DNA from: Podocnemis expansa
Taxonomy: Eukaryota > Chordata > Testudines > Podocnemididae
Length of the DNA: 64,000 nt
Direction: 5' to 3'
Assembly: GCA_007922195.1 (NCBI GenBank)
Contig: ML681990.1
Location: 40,650,741 to 40,714,740, forward strand
The translations under genes and the position numbers were made by a program. The notes beneath the pieces were generated by a model, which saw nothing but the letters and a program-made list of their open reading frames with translations, made no database searches and was not told the origin of the DNA. Positions 54,451 through 64,000 of this stretch are shown here, one piece after another. Each line of letters starts with the position of its first letter. Positions within the stretch are counted from its first letter, which is position 1.

Positions 54451-56340
54451 GTCATTTCATGTGCATTATGTTCCAGTATAAATATAAGTTGCTATTTGGT
54501 AAACTTAATTCCCATGCTTAATACCCATGATAGAAGTGTGTATTCTAGAATTAAGCTTACAGATAGAACCATTTGTTGTGGCACCATAGTAAAAATGTAA
54601 TGTAAATGTTTAGGTTCTAATCTTTAACTGAGCCCTGTCTGAGTGAATCTGTGAGCTCACAGAAAGCCCCATTGACATCAGCAGGGCTCCATGCCAGTGC
54701 ATGGATCTGCCAGAAAATACCTCGTTGCAGGATTGACACCAAAGTTGCATACACTCAAAATCGTCCTCATAACCCTCCTTATCTGTTCTACAATCTACTG
54801 GCCCTAATCCAGGGATCCTTAAACTATGTTCCTTAGGGCCTGATTCAAGTCCATTGAAGTCTGTGCAAAGATTCCCATTGATTTCAAAGAGCAATGGCTC
54901 ATACCTTCTGTCCTAATTCTGGCAAACTGCTCACACTCTTTTACAAAATTTGTCCTGTAATTAGTAAATTCTTGATTTTATTGTTTAACATCATGCGTGT
55001 CAATTATTTTTCCAAGTTGCAATGAAAAAAATTCAAATTATTTGATGTGAAATTTGTCAAATGAGTTAGTCATAATCTATCAGTCAAACTGCTGTAAGAC
55101 TGAGCAAAATCCTCTGGCTTTAGGTCAATATTTAAAAAAAACAAAAGAAAAAAACCTTTTATTGGACCAGAAAATGTTAGATGCTAACATAGAAACATGC
55201 ATGTCGTGAAAATATTCTTTACTTTAGCATCATAATTCCTTTCTGTGTTCCCGTTCTGTATATATCTATTAACTTGCAGGCCCTAATGAAATACAATTTG
55301 GTTAAACTAGAGTTTGCTGCCAAAAGTCTGTCATTTTTGTCTTTCCTTCATTTTGGCTTCTCTTTTGACTGTTTTATTGTAGGCAGCTTAGCAAAAAAAG
55401 ATAGTGCTTCATTTCTACTACTAAGTTTCATGGAGTCTCTGCCAGTTGGCTGAAAGCCTGAGGATATGGAAAATACAGATATATAATTTGAATCTGGCTA
55501 GAGTCCCCATTGGGCTAAAGTATCAAAGGTCAGCTCCAACTGAAAAAGCACACACTGTCACTAATGCTGTGTTATAGATAGTACAGAGCATACACCTCTG
55601 AAAAAGCCTCATCCTCAGACATTTTCAAAAGCTCCACAGGAATCACAATGTTAGTAAAGGATAAAATTTATTTCTATGGCTTGTTCATCAAATATACATA
55701 GTTTTTCTGATGTAGGTTGCAGAGAAGGTAGTCTCTGTCCTCCATCAAATTCCCAAGCTAAGATTTGTAATTCTCTACCAACTGAGGTAACAAAATGTAG
55801 AAAACAGCAATTTTAAAATTCACCACTGTTCCCATGACAGAAGTTTTTGAATGTATGCAGCAATGAGTGCATAAATATCATAGATTAGAATCAAGACGAA
55901 CCTTGTTTTATATTTGCAAAGAAACCACTAATAGTCTCCATGTGTTTTCTCCAGCAGTGAAGGAAGCCAAAGTTCAAGAATATAAAACTATGAATTGGGG
56001 GAATTGTGGTTAAGGTAAGGAAGCTGTCCAGAGATTATGCATTATAAAATCCTGCTACGGCCTGTCACTTTAGTTCCAAGAGGTGTCCCTAACAAAGAAC
56101 TGAAGAATCAAAGTCTTGTTCCCTTTGTTAAGACAAGTTTACTGTTTGTTTTAATGCTGTCTCTCCATTTCCCCCACTTTTGGTGAAAGAATTCTATAGT
56201 TCACTGGAGGGTTATGTGGTTGGTTTTTTTTTTTGTTTTTTTTTTTGTAAAATACAGTTAATATTATCATTTAGAGTTTGAAGATGAAAGATTGCTGGGC
56301 AAAAAATATCTGCTGGGTCTGTGGGTTGTACAGCCAGTGC
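54451..56340. other. No recognised gene; ancient-repeat pieces
   Basis: Pieces of the dispersed CCATTGACTTCAATGG-like repeat lie at about 54640-54700 and 54838-54895. A short Penelope second-subfamily fragment may lie near 55155-55190 (CCTTTTATTGGACCAGAAAA). Otherwise AT-rich and unassigned. Confidence 0.45.
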
Positions 56341-56362
56341 TTAGAAACCCTTTCTCTTTTTC

Positions 56363-56430
56363 CGCCGTAGTGGTTAAGAGTGATGCCCTTTGATACAGGA
56401 GACTGGAGTTCAAATCCTGGTGGGCACCTA
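56363..56430 (+). promoter_or_regulatory. tRNA-like segment with A-box and B-box motifs
   Basis: TAGTGGTTAAGAG (56368-56380) resembles an RNA polymerase III A box and GGAGTTCAAATCC (56405-56417) a B box, about 35 bases apart. The T-arm stem does not pair cleanly, so this is not a functional tRNA. It lies about 100 bases upstream of the R4-type LINE coding region. It may be that element's 5' region or an independent tRNA-derived repeat. Confidence 0.45.
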
Positions 56431-56522
56431 TCTACCTTTCCAGTAGGGGTCCTTGGGCAAAAGACCCCCTAACGCCTCACTTGCCTTCCTTGAATATGAG
56501 AGTGACATGAACTAGGAGAGTC

Positions 56523-59500
56523 ATGCTGGCTCAGACGTTGCCCGGATTAACAAGGTCCATGCCTGATGTTGGGGAACCAGGACAATCTGATGGTAAGTGG
56601 GCTACTGGAACAAACCATACATGGACGAGACAAGAGAACCTGGAATTGATGGAATGCTACTACAACCATAGACCTAATGAGAGGGGATGTATGAGGGAAC
56701 TATGGATGGACAAAAGACCTACATTCACACTAACTGAGAAACAGCTAGTTACCCAACGCTTCAACATAGTAAAGAGGCAGCTGCTCTCACAACTTGAGAT
56801 AGACCAACTCCACCTTACATCCCAGACTCAACAAGAAGACCCGGAAGTACAACTAGATGTGCAGCCAACACCTGAAGCTGGAACTTCACTGCCACCCCCT
56901 CCATTACAGAGCACAGCAGCAGATATGAGGCACAAGATCATGGATAAACTAGCTACAGTCAACACTCAGGACTGATTACCAAGGCTCGTTGGAGAAGTAC
57001 CATCAGATAGTATGCTAGAAGATGCCAATAGAGCCCTAATGACAATTCCTACTACCACCATAGCTCAAACCAATGAACTGGTATACGCTACAGCCTCTGT
57101 AATCCTGGAGATGCTTGGCTACACGATCAAGAAGAACATGGGTACATACCCCCCCTGGAAAATGAGGTTGGAGGATAAGATCAAGGCAACTCAGAGAGAA
57201 GTTAGTCAGCTGGTGGAACTACAGAAGGGTGTAGAGATTAAGGATAAGACTCGGCTACTGAAAAAATACAAGGGCCTGACTCCATCTGAAGCCCTAGAGA
57301 CTGCTAAACAAAGGCTTACAGCACTGGCTACCAGGCTAAGGAGATACACTAGAGAAGCAGAGACCAAAAAGATAAATGCCCTGTTCTCCAAAGAACCATC
57401 CAAGGTGTACTCCCAACTGCAGTGCAACAACACAATAACAGCAGAGCCACCAACAGCAGAAACTGAACACTACTGGAAGAACATATGGGAGAAAGAGAAG
57501 ACTCATAACACCAGTGCAAAGTGGCTGCAGGATCTGAGAACAGACCACAGCAATCTCCCAGAACAGGAACCAGTCACCACCACAGTAGCAGACATCCAAC
57601 AGCGGGTCAAGAACATGAAAAGCTGGACAGCACCTGGACCGGACATGATCCACACCTACTGGCTAAAGAAACTAACAGCAGTGCATGAACGCCTAGCAGA
57701 ACCGATGGACCAGCTGCTAGCAGCAGGCTCCCACCCAGACTGGCTAACACAAGGAAGGACAGTGCTGATCATGAAAGACCCCCATAAGCGAACAGCACCG
57801 TCCAACTACCGGCCAATAACCTGCCTCCCCACAACATGGAAAGTCCTATCAGGCATCATAGCCGCCAAGTTACAGGACCACATGGGCCAGTACATGAGCA
57901 CAGCTCATAAGGACATTGGGAACAACACCAGAGGCTCAAAACACCAGTTGCTCATAGACAAAGCAGTCGCCCAAGACTCAAGTCTAGACAGACCAATCTG
58001 AGCACAGCCTGGATTGACCACAGGAAAGCCTACGACTCAATGCCGCACACATGGATCTGTGAATGTCTGGCGCTATACAAAGTCAACAGGACACTAAGGA
58101 CCTTCCTCAAGAACTCAATGGGACTGTGGAAGACAACACTGGAAGTCAACTCAAGACAGCTTGCACAAGTGGCCATCAAGTGTGGCATATACTAAGGTGA
58201 TGCGCTGTCCCCATTGCTGTTCTGCATTGGCTTGAACCCCCTCAGCCAGATAATCACAAGGACTGGATACGAATACAAGTTCAAGAGTGGAACTACCATT
58301 AGCCACCTCCTCTACATGGATGACATCAAGCTGTATGCTAGGAATGAACGAGACATCGACTCCCTAATCCACCTGACAGGGATCTACAGTCAGGATACTG
58401 GGATGTCATTCAGACTGGAGAAGTGTGGCTGGATGGTAGTAAAGAGAGGGAAGGTAGTCAAGACTGATGGGGTGGAACTACCAGCAGGCCACATAGCAGA
58501 CATACAGACCAGCTACAAGTACCTTGGCATCCCACAATCACATGGGAGCCACGATGAAGAGGCAAGGAAGACAGCAACATCCAAGTACCACCAAAGGATA
58601 AGACAAGTCCTGAAGAGCCAGCTCAATGGGAAGAACAAGATCCATGCCATCAACAGGTACGCCCTGCCAGTCATCAGATACCCTGCCAGTATAGTGAGCT
58701 GGCCAAAGGAGGACATGGAGGCTGCCGATGTGAAGATCCGGAAGCTCCTCACAATGTACGGAGGTTTCCACCCCAAGTCCAATACCCAGAGACTGTACTC
58801 CAGCCAGAAAGACGGCGGGCGGGGTTTGGTGAGTGTCAAAGCCACTGTCCTGGATGAAACCCAAAGCATCCAGGAGTACATCAGTAAGATAGCACCCAAA
58901 GATGAGCCGTCAAGAGAATGCCTGAGGCAGCAGCAGACATGGGAGGAAGATCAAGCAGAAGAAGTGCCATGGCAAGACAAGACCCTGCATGGAATGTACC
59001 ATCGAGAGATAGCTGAGGTGGCTGACATTGGGAAATCCTACCAGTGGCTGGAAAGGGCTGGACTAAAAGACAGCACTGAGGCACTGATCATAGCAGCACA
59101 AGAACAGGCACTGAGCACCAGATCCACTGAAGCAGGAGTCTACCACACTCGACAGGACCCAAGGTGCAGACTGTGCAGAGAGGCCTCAGAGACAGTCCAA
59201 CACATAGTGGCAGGATGTAAGATGCAGGCAGGAACAGCATACACTGAACGGCACAACCAACTAGCTGGCATTGTGTACAGGAACATCTGCACAGTGTATG
59301 GGCTAGACCCTCCCAAGACCAGATGAGAGATCCCACAGAAGGTCGTGGAGAATAACAGGGCTAAGATTCTGTGGGACTTCCAGATCCAGACGGACAGGCA
59401 GGTACTGGCCAATCAACCAGTCATCGTGGTAATAGACAAGGGCCAGAAGACAGCAGTGGTGACAGAAGTGGCAGTGCCAAGTGACAGCAACATCAGGAAG

Positions 59501-59740
59501 AAGGAGTATGAGAAGCTGGAGAAGTACCAGGGCCTGAAAGAGGAACTAGAGCGGATGTGGAAAGTGAAGGCCAAAGTGGTCCCAGTGGTGGTAGGAGCAC
59601 TCGGGGCTGTGACACCTAAGCTGGGAGAGTGGCTCCAACAGATCCCAGGAACAACATCAGAGCTGTCTGTCCAGAAGAGTGCAGTGCTAGGAACAGCTAA
59701 GATACTGCGCAGAACCCTCAAACTCCCAGGCCTCTGGTAG
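56523..59740 (+). pseudogene. R4/Dong-type LINE polyprotein, disrupted by three stops and one frameshift
   Basis: A Myb-like region (HTWTRQENLELMECYYNHRP) comes first. After a TGA at 56973-56975 the same frame continues into the RT thumb and finger region with SWTAPGPDMIH and NYRPITCLPTTWKVLSGII. A frameshift near 57985 precedes motif A (WIDHRKAYDSMPHTW). A TAA at 58193-58195 lies just before GDALSPLLF. The catalytic YMDD is at 58313-58324. The CCHC finger is CRLCREASETVQHIVAGC. After a TGA at 59324-59326 comes the endonuclease: NRAKILWDFQIQTDR, PVIVVIDKGQKTAVVTEVAV and KYQGLKEELERMWKV, ending at a TAG (59738-59740). In the family the endonuclease PD and the following D are expected; here they read PV and E, so its activity is doubtful. 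It would insert by target-primed reverse transcription. Confidence 0.88.
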
Positions 59741-59819
59741 AGGACCTGAGGTTGAGGAAGACACATACCACCCATAGGGGTGAGAGGGGAATTTTTAGAT
59801 ATATATATATATGATACAA

Positions 59820-60045
59820 AAGTTGAAACAGGCAAAGCAGGAATATGTGAATGCATTCCAAAGTTTTGGTCCTTAGTCAAATATAAATAAAAGCATTATT
59901 AAATCTTCTTAATGTTGGATTCATTAATTGTTTGTATGCCCTGAACTTGCAAATGGTAGCTCACATGTACAGTTTTTGGTACTGACCTAAGTTCAAACCT
60001 ACAAAGGCCTATTCCTCACTTTTCCTTGATGGTACATTTAAAAGA
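59820..60045. other. Short unassigned spacer
   Basis: AT-rich, no recognised feature. Confidence 0.4.
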
Positions 60046-60047
60046 CA

Positions 60048-60150
60048 TATAACAAGCTAACAAGGAGTCTGGCAGCACTTTAAAGACTAACAAATTTATT
60101 TATCACATGAGCTTTCGTGGGAGAGAATCCTACTTTGTCAGATGCTTGAG
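60048..60150 (-). mobile_element. Penelope-like 3' tail, minus strand
   Basis: CTAACAAGGAGTCTGGCAGC, TTTAAAGACTAACAAATTTA, CATGAGCTTTCGTGGGAGAG and ACTTTGTCAGATGCTTGAG. It stands head to head with the plus-strand copy that begins at 60151. Confidence 0.85.
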
Positions 60151-60203
60151 TGGAATTCTCTCCCACAAAAGCTCATGCGATAAATAAATTTGTTAGTTTT
60201 TAA
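60151..60203 (+). mobile_element. Penelope-like 3' tail, left part (interrupted)
   Basis: GGAATTCTCTCCCACAAAAG, CTCATGCGATAAATAAA, then TTTGTTAGTTTTTAA, where a MITE is inserted. It resumes at 60565. Confidence 0.85.
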
Positions 60204-60564
60204 ATCTATGTCTACAACTAAAACTTTAGTTTAGATTTACTTAGTTGTTAACTAAGTCATTCAAACTTAGTTCAAACTAAGCACTGTTTTTCAGTTCAAA
60301 CTAATTTTTAGTTCAACCTAACCACGCTTTTCTTTGTTTGAAGTAGCTTTCTAGTTTGAACTAAAAAAGCGCAGTTAGTTTGAATGAAAAATTACTTTGA
60401 ACTAAAAAAAACACGCTTTGTTTGAACTAACTGCTAGTTTGAACTAAATTTCAAAATAAGTTTGAACTAAGCAGTTTGTTTGAACTGACTAGTGGAGATG
60501 AGGTTTAAATTAGTCCAGACTAAGCTCGCTTAGTTCGGACTAATTTTGTAGTGTAGACATAGCC
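60204..60564. mobile_element. Harbinger-like MITE (copy K) inside a Penelope tail
   Basis: The left end is diverged (ATCTATGTCTACAACTAAAA); the reversed right end is GGCTATGTCTACACTACA. The interior of TTAGTTTGAACTAA palindromes matches copy G (37033). It occupies the same position of the Penelope tail as copy B at 13273. Confidence 0.8.
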
Positions 60565-60630
60565 TAAAAGTACCACAGGACTCCTTGTTTGTTTTGCTGG
60601 ACTAGACTAACACGGCTACCCCTTTGAAAG
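60565..60630 (+). mobile_element. Penelope-like 3' tail, right part
   Basis: TAAAAGTACCACAGGACTCC, TTGTTTGTTTTGCTGGACTA, then GACTAACACGGCTACCCC: the best-preserved tail end in the window. Confidence 0.88.
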
Positions 60631-60634
60631 CTGC

Positions 60635-63310
60635 AATTTAAGCAGCACTAACCTCACACCCCAAAATACATTTGTGTGTCTGGTATGATACAGCATATAC
60701 AGATTTAGATGAAAATACTGTTGACCCAATCCAAGTAATGATAAGAGCTGTGTTAAAAAAGAATTTTTCAGTTCACTGTCTGCAGCAAAAAATTAGAAAA
60801 AAAATCATTTCAGATTGAAGTGAAACAAAAATGCTTTGGGTTTCTCAATGAAACAAAAAATGCAGGTGAGGTTTGTTTTGTTTTCAGGCAGTCTCTGAGG
60901 TGGAAGCCATTCCACTTAGGGAGAAGAAACTTTCTGGAGTTGTTTGCATTGCAGGTGAGTCCCTGGGCCACTAGGCTACAGCAAGGTATAAAGAAGGAAA
61001 GACTGTTGGGAGGAAGAAGCCATCACCGATGTTGCTGCCACCACTTCTTCCTCTTCCTTCTTTGCTGGCTTTGTAAATGGTTCCTAATTGTGTTGTGACA
61101 ATAATACTTTTTTTCCCTGTCAAATTTACAAATAGTTTTGGCCAAGCTGAGACTGCATTGTTTTGGTGAATAAACCGTCCAAAAAATTTTACCTAGCTCT
61201 GCTAATGGCAGCATTCTCATTATTCTTACAAGGTCATATTAGTTACCTAGCTTGCTTTAACCAATGTTCTACTATCTGCTTTTTGATTTTGGACTCTTTT
61301 CTCAATGAAAACCAGTGCACAAATCTTACAAATGAGCAACCGTTTCCTGTGAGTATTATAGGTTCTCTTGCATTAAAATGTTTCATACCTACTGTGCTAT
61401 ATGTTGCTATGGTTGTTAGTCATGATAGTTGTTTTCAATACCAGAGACTTGGTCTGGCCGGGGCTGACTTTTGTTAATCTAAAACTGAGTAACGAGGGTC
61501 TGTCAAGCAGCAAGATATCATTCCAGTTTGTCATTTTTAAACTAGGCTACCTTGCAAAGATATTGTAAAAGTCCAAACAGGTCTTGTGATGTTACCTTGG
61601 TTGTGCATTTTGATCTGGCAGTTGTCATTCTGCCAATGAAGTAATTTGGTCTATTTCTAGTTAGCATCTAGTTAGTGATATTTTATAAGTCTCAGTTGTG
61701 CCAGGGCCACATAAATTTCAGCTAGAGCAAATGTGGATGATATTGTAGGTTTCATTTTCCAAGAGCTGAACCAAGAACCTGCATGATCAAGAAAAAAATC
61801 ACAGTGAATGGATGAAATTTTTTGAACAAAACTTTTTGTCAGTGAAAAATGAAGACTTGGCAACATTGAAACTTTTACAAATGTGTCAGTGATTTTGCCA
61901 AATTGTTTTAGCTGGAAAAAAATCGAAAGAAAGAAAGACTCAAAACATTTAAACATTTCAATGTTTCAATTTTCTGATTCAAAATAACATTTAATTTAAT
62001 TTTATTTTCATTTTGTTGAAATAAATTTAAAAACGCTTGAAATAGGAAACAAACCTTTATATATCAAGTCATGTTATTCAGCTCAAAACAATTTTTTTTT
62101 AACTTTACGAAGTGCTGGAAAATTTTAAAAAGTGTTTGCATTTCAAGCCAAATTATTATTATTATTATTATTTTTGGAATTACCAGTGACCGGAAAAAAA
62201 AAGGAGGAGAGAAAGAAAACAAAACAAAAAAACCCCATCATTTGAAAAATCCACCATTTGCATTGCTTTAAACATATATAAGTTCTAGAAGTAAATTCTA
62301 AATAAGAACACTATCTTATTCATGACACTTCACACTGTCATGAGGGAGACCTTGATTCTCTTTCTAGACTCAGTTTCTTACATCCCAAGCTGACAACAAT
62401 AGGTAGCCCTTTGGGGAGGGTGTGCTTAGTCTCCAAGGAATACAGTCCTGATTCAAAGCCCACTGAAGTCAATGGCAATCCATCTGGATCAGTTCTTTGG
62501 TGCACAACCCTTTGCCAGTAATGAAGCATGCATTAATAAATTCCAAAAGGAATCTTGCTCAGTCTTCCTTGGTTGAACAGCTGGTCAGCGCAATGTTACT
62601 TTGATAGTAGGAGAAAAACTGTAGACTTTCAAGGTATATTTAGAAACAGGAAGGTAACTTTTCTGAAGGTAAAAACATGCTTGTACCTTCTTAGACCTGC
62701 CAATATCAAGATAGCCTTATAACTCACATCTTGATTTCCTTGAAAATGAGGATTAAAATGCACCATCTTACAGTGACATAATGAAAACTTGCATATTTAT
62801 CTCTAACATGCCCAAGCTTGTCTTAAGCTCTGTGAACAGAGCTTATATAAAAACAAGCATAAATGGTATGAGAAATTCCAGTATTTGAGCTGTAAAGAAC
62901 AAGTAGCAGCAATATTTGTAAACTGTCAATGCGTGTGTATGTGTGTGTACATTTTGTTAGACTGGGGAGATTTGAAGTTTAAAAGAGTTTGTGACCTCCT
63001 CCCCTAAATATCCTATTCCCTATGCTTGAAAAGTTCACAGATCAGCCAAGGTCTGAGATGTTCTTGGGTGTGTGCACATCCTTGCTTCCAGTTTTCATAT
63101 GACATTTTATATATTTGAAGGCTATAATTAGACTTTAAAAATAAAAAAAATGGTTTAATTAAAACAAGATACAAAGCATTCTTTTGCCTTGAGCCTTCTT
63201 GTATTGCATCTTTCTGCTTGTTTATTTTTGAGGGGTTTTTTTTCTTTCTTTCTTTTTTTTTTTTTCCCTTAGAGAAACACTAGAAAAACAGTGGGAAAAC
63301 TTTGCATCTG
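60635..63310. other. No recognised gene; simple repeats
   Basis: AT-rich. An (ATT)n microsatellite lies at 62151-62172 and a T/CTTT-rich run at 63236-63266. A piece of the dispersed CACTGAAGTCAATGG repeat is at 62458-62475. The frames at 60820 and 61163 lack recognised domains. Confidence 0.45.
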
Positions 63311-63329
63311 TTTTCTTAAAGTGAACAAT

Positions 63330-64000
63330 GATTTCAGAAGAATTACGATTGTGGCAGCATTGGAATTCTACAAACCATTATCCCCTTATCCCACTGAGGA
63401 ATAGTAAAGGAAACAACATCTGTTTAAGAAACTCCCTAAGGAAGCACAGGAACACATCTATATGGACACCCCAAGAGCCCCAACCAGGGGTATTTTGTCT
63501 ATTACCGAAGATTCACAAACCTAGGAATCCTGGATGCCCCTATCATCTTGGCACTCTCACAGCAGGATTGTCTGGCTATGCGGACTCTCTCCTCAGCCCC
63601 TATACCACCAGCTCTCCTAGTTATCTCCATGACACAACCAACTTCCTGAAAAAACTACAGTCCATCGGTAATCTCCCAGAAAACACCATCCTAGCCACTA
63701 TGGATGTAGAAGCCCTCTATACCAACATTCCTTACAAAGATGGACTACAAGCCATCAGGAACAGTTTCCCAGATGATGACATGGCATACCTGGTAACTGA
63801 ACTTTGTGACTTTTTCCTTACCCACAACTACTTCAGATTTGGGGATGAGCTATACCTCCAAGTCTGTGGCACAGTTATGGGTACCCACGTGGTCCCACAG
63901 CATGCCAACATCTTTATGGCTGACCTAGAATGTCTCTTCCTCGAATCTCATTCTCTATTGCGTCTCCTTTACCTATGTTACACTGATGACATTTTCATCT
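63330..64000 (+). pseudogene. Penelope-like reverse transcriptase, continues beyond the window
   Basis: Translation gives a short upstream block (EFYKPLSPYPTEE), a frame break, then CLLPKIHKPRNPG, GTLTAGLSGYADSLLSPYTT, PENTILATMDVEALYTNIP (motif A with Asp at about 63703-63705), FFLTHNYFRFGDELYLQ, GTVMGTHVVPQHANIFMADL and LYLCYTDDIFI at the window edge. The LLPKIHKP block, the DVEALYTNIP motif A and the (Y/T)DD-type motif C are diagnostic of Penelope-like elements. ISG after GCP is lost, and there is at least one frameshift near 63480. The GIY-YIG domain would lie outside the window; compare the minus-strand copy at 40142-41466. Confidence 0.88.

Larger units (their letters stand above)
56345..59815 (+). 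mobile_element. R4/Dong-type LINE, nearly full length
   Basis: Encodes, in order, a Myb-like DNA-binding region, a reverse transcriptase, a CCHC finger and a restriction-like endonuclease. This single-ORF layout belongs to the early-branching R2/R4 LINE group. The 3' end is GGGGAATTTTTAG followed by an (AT)n run at about 59799-59813. The 5' limit is uncertain: a tRNA-like segment lies at 56363-56430. No target duplication was found. Only four coding lesions are seen, so it is among the younger elements here. Confidence 0.85.

Noticed and set aside
56363..56430. A functional tRNA gene
   Set aside because: A- and B-box-like words are present, but the T-arm and acceptor stems do not pair. Kept only as a tRNA-like motif block.
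57206..59880. Minus-strand frames of 67-155 codons opposite the R4-type LINE
   Set aside because: Shadows of the plus-strand coding sequence, which carries the recognisable RT and endonuclease motifs.
60820..61477. Two open frames (92 and 104 codons), the first containing a GCAG|GTGAGT donor-like site
   Set aside because: No recognised domain, no acceptor for the first frame, and composition like the surrounding AT-rich DNA.
1..64000. CRISPR arrays, operons, ribosome-binding sites, rRNA genes
   Set aside because: No direct-repeat/spacer array or bacterial-style gene order was seen. The element content is that of a vertebrate nuclear genome.

Overview
This is vertebrate nuclear DNA, almost certainly from a sauropsid and most likely a turtle. 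That reading rests on the mobile-element mix: CR1 LINE 3' ends, many Penelope-like 3' tails ending in a CTAACACGGCTACC-type sequence, PIF/Harbinger elements with GGSTATGTCTACAC termini, small hAT elements with 8-bp target duplications, LTRs, and an R4/Dong-type LINE. I see no prokaryotic features. No recognisable host gene was found. Three exon-like segments are reported as weak candidates, so the window may be intergenic or lie inside large introns.

Layout. Positions 1-10 kb hold a Harbinger-like MITE, a probable solo LTR (4408-5569), a minus-strand CR1, and two diverged copies of an LTR-like repeat with a TATA-type box and DLEELP-like acidic peptides (about 6258-7350 and 8946-9804). The second copy sits inside a Penelope tail with a 5-bp target duplication. 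Positions 10-27 kb hold CR1 ends, Penelope tails, three Harbinger MITEs and a badly decayed LINE reverse transcriptase on the minus strand (17560-18965). Positions 27-43 kb are mostly plain AT-rich DNA with four more MITEs, a second solo LTR (33564-34335), and a Penelope GIY-YIG region split by a hAT element (40142-41466). Positions 42.9-43.7 kb are a MITE containing a 400-N assembly gap.

Positions 45-54.5 kb hold a hAT element inside a Harbinger-like element, then a full-length but broken autonomous PIF/Harbinger transposon (51007-54447). The latter carries a Myb/SANT-like gene on + and a DDE transposase on -, interrupted by two nested hAT-like insertions. Positions 56.3-59.8 kb hold a nearly intact R4/Dong-type LINE with a Myb-like domain, reverse transcriptase, CCHC finger and restriction-like endonuclease, broken by only three stops and one frameshift. 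The right edge (63.3-64.0 kb) enters a Penelope-like reverse transcriptase that runs out of the window.

The elements document each other. MITEs at 13.3, 17.0 and 26.6 kb share an internal block with the autonomous Harbinger at 51-54 kb, so they look like its deletion derivatives. Two Harbinger MITEs inserted at the same base of the Penelope tail. Several repeats that resemble SINEs appear to be 5'-truncated Penelope 3' ends. Nesting gives relative ages: Penelope tails are older than the Harbinger MITEs and the LTR in them, and the autonomous Harbinger is older than the hATs within it.
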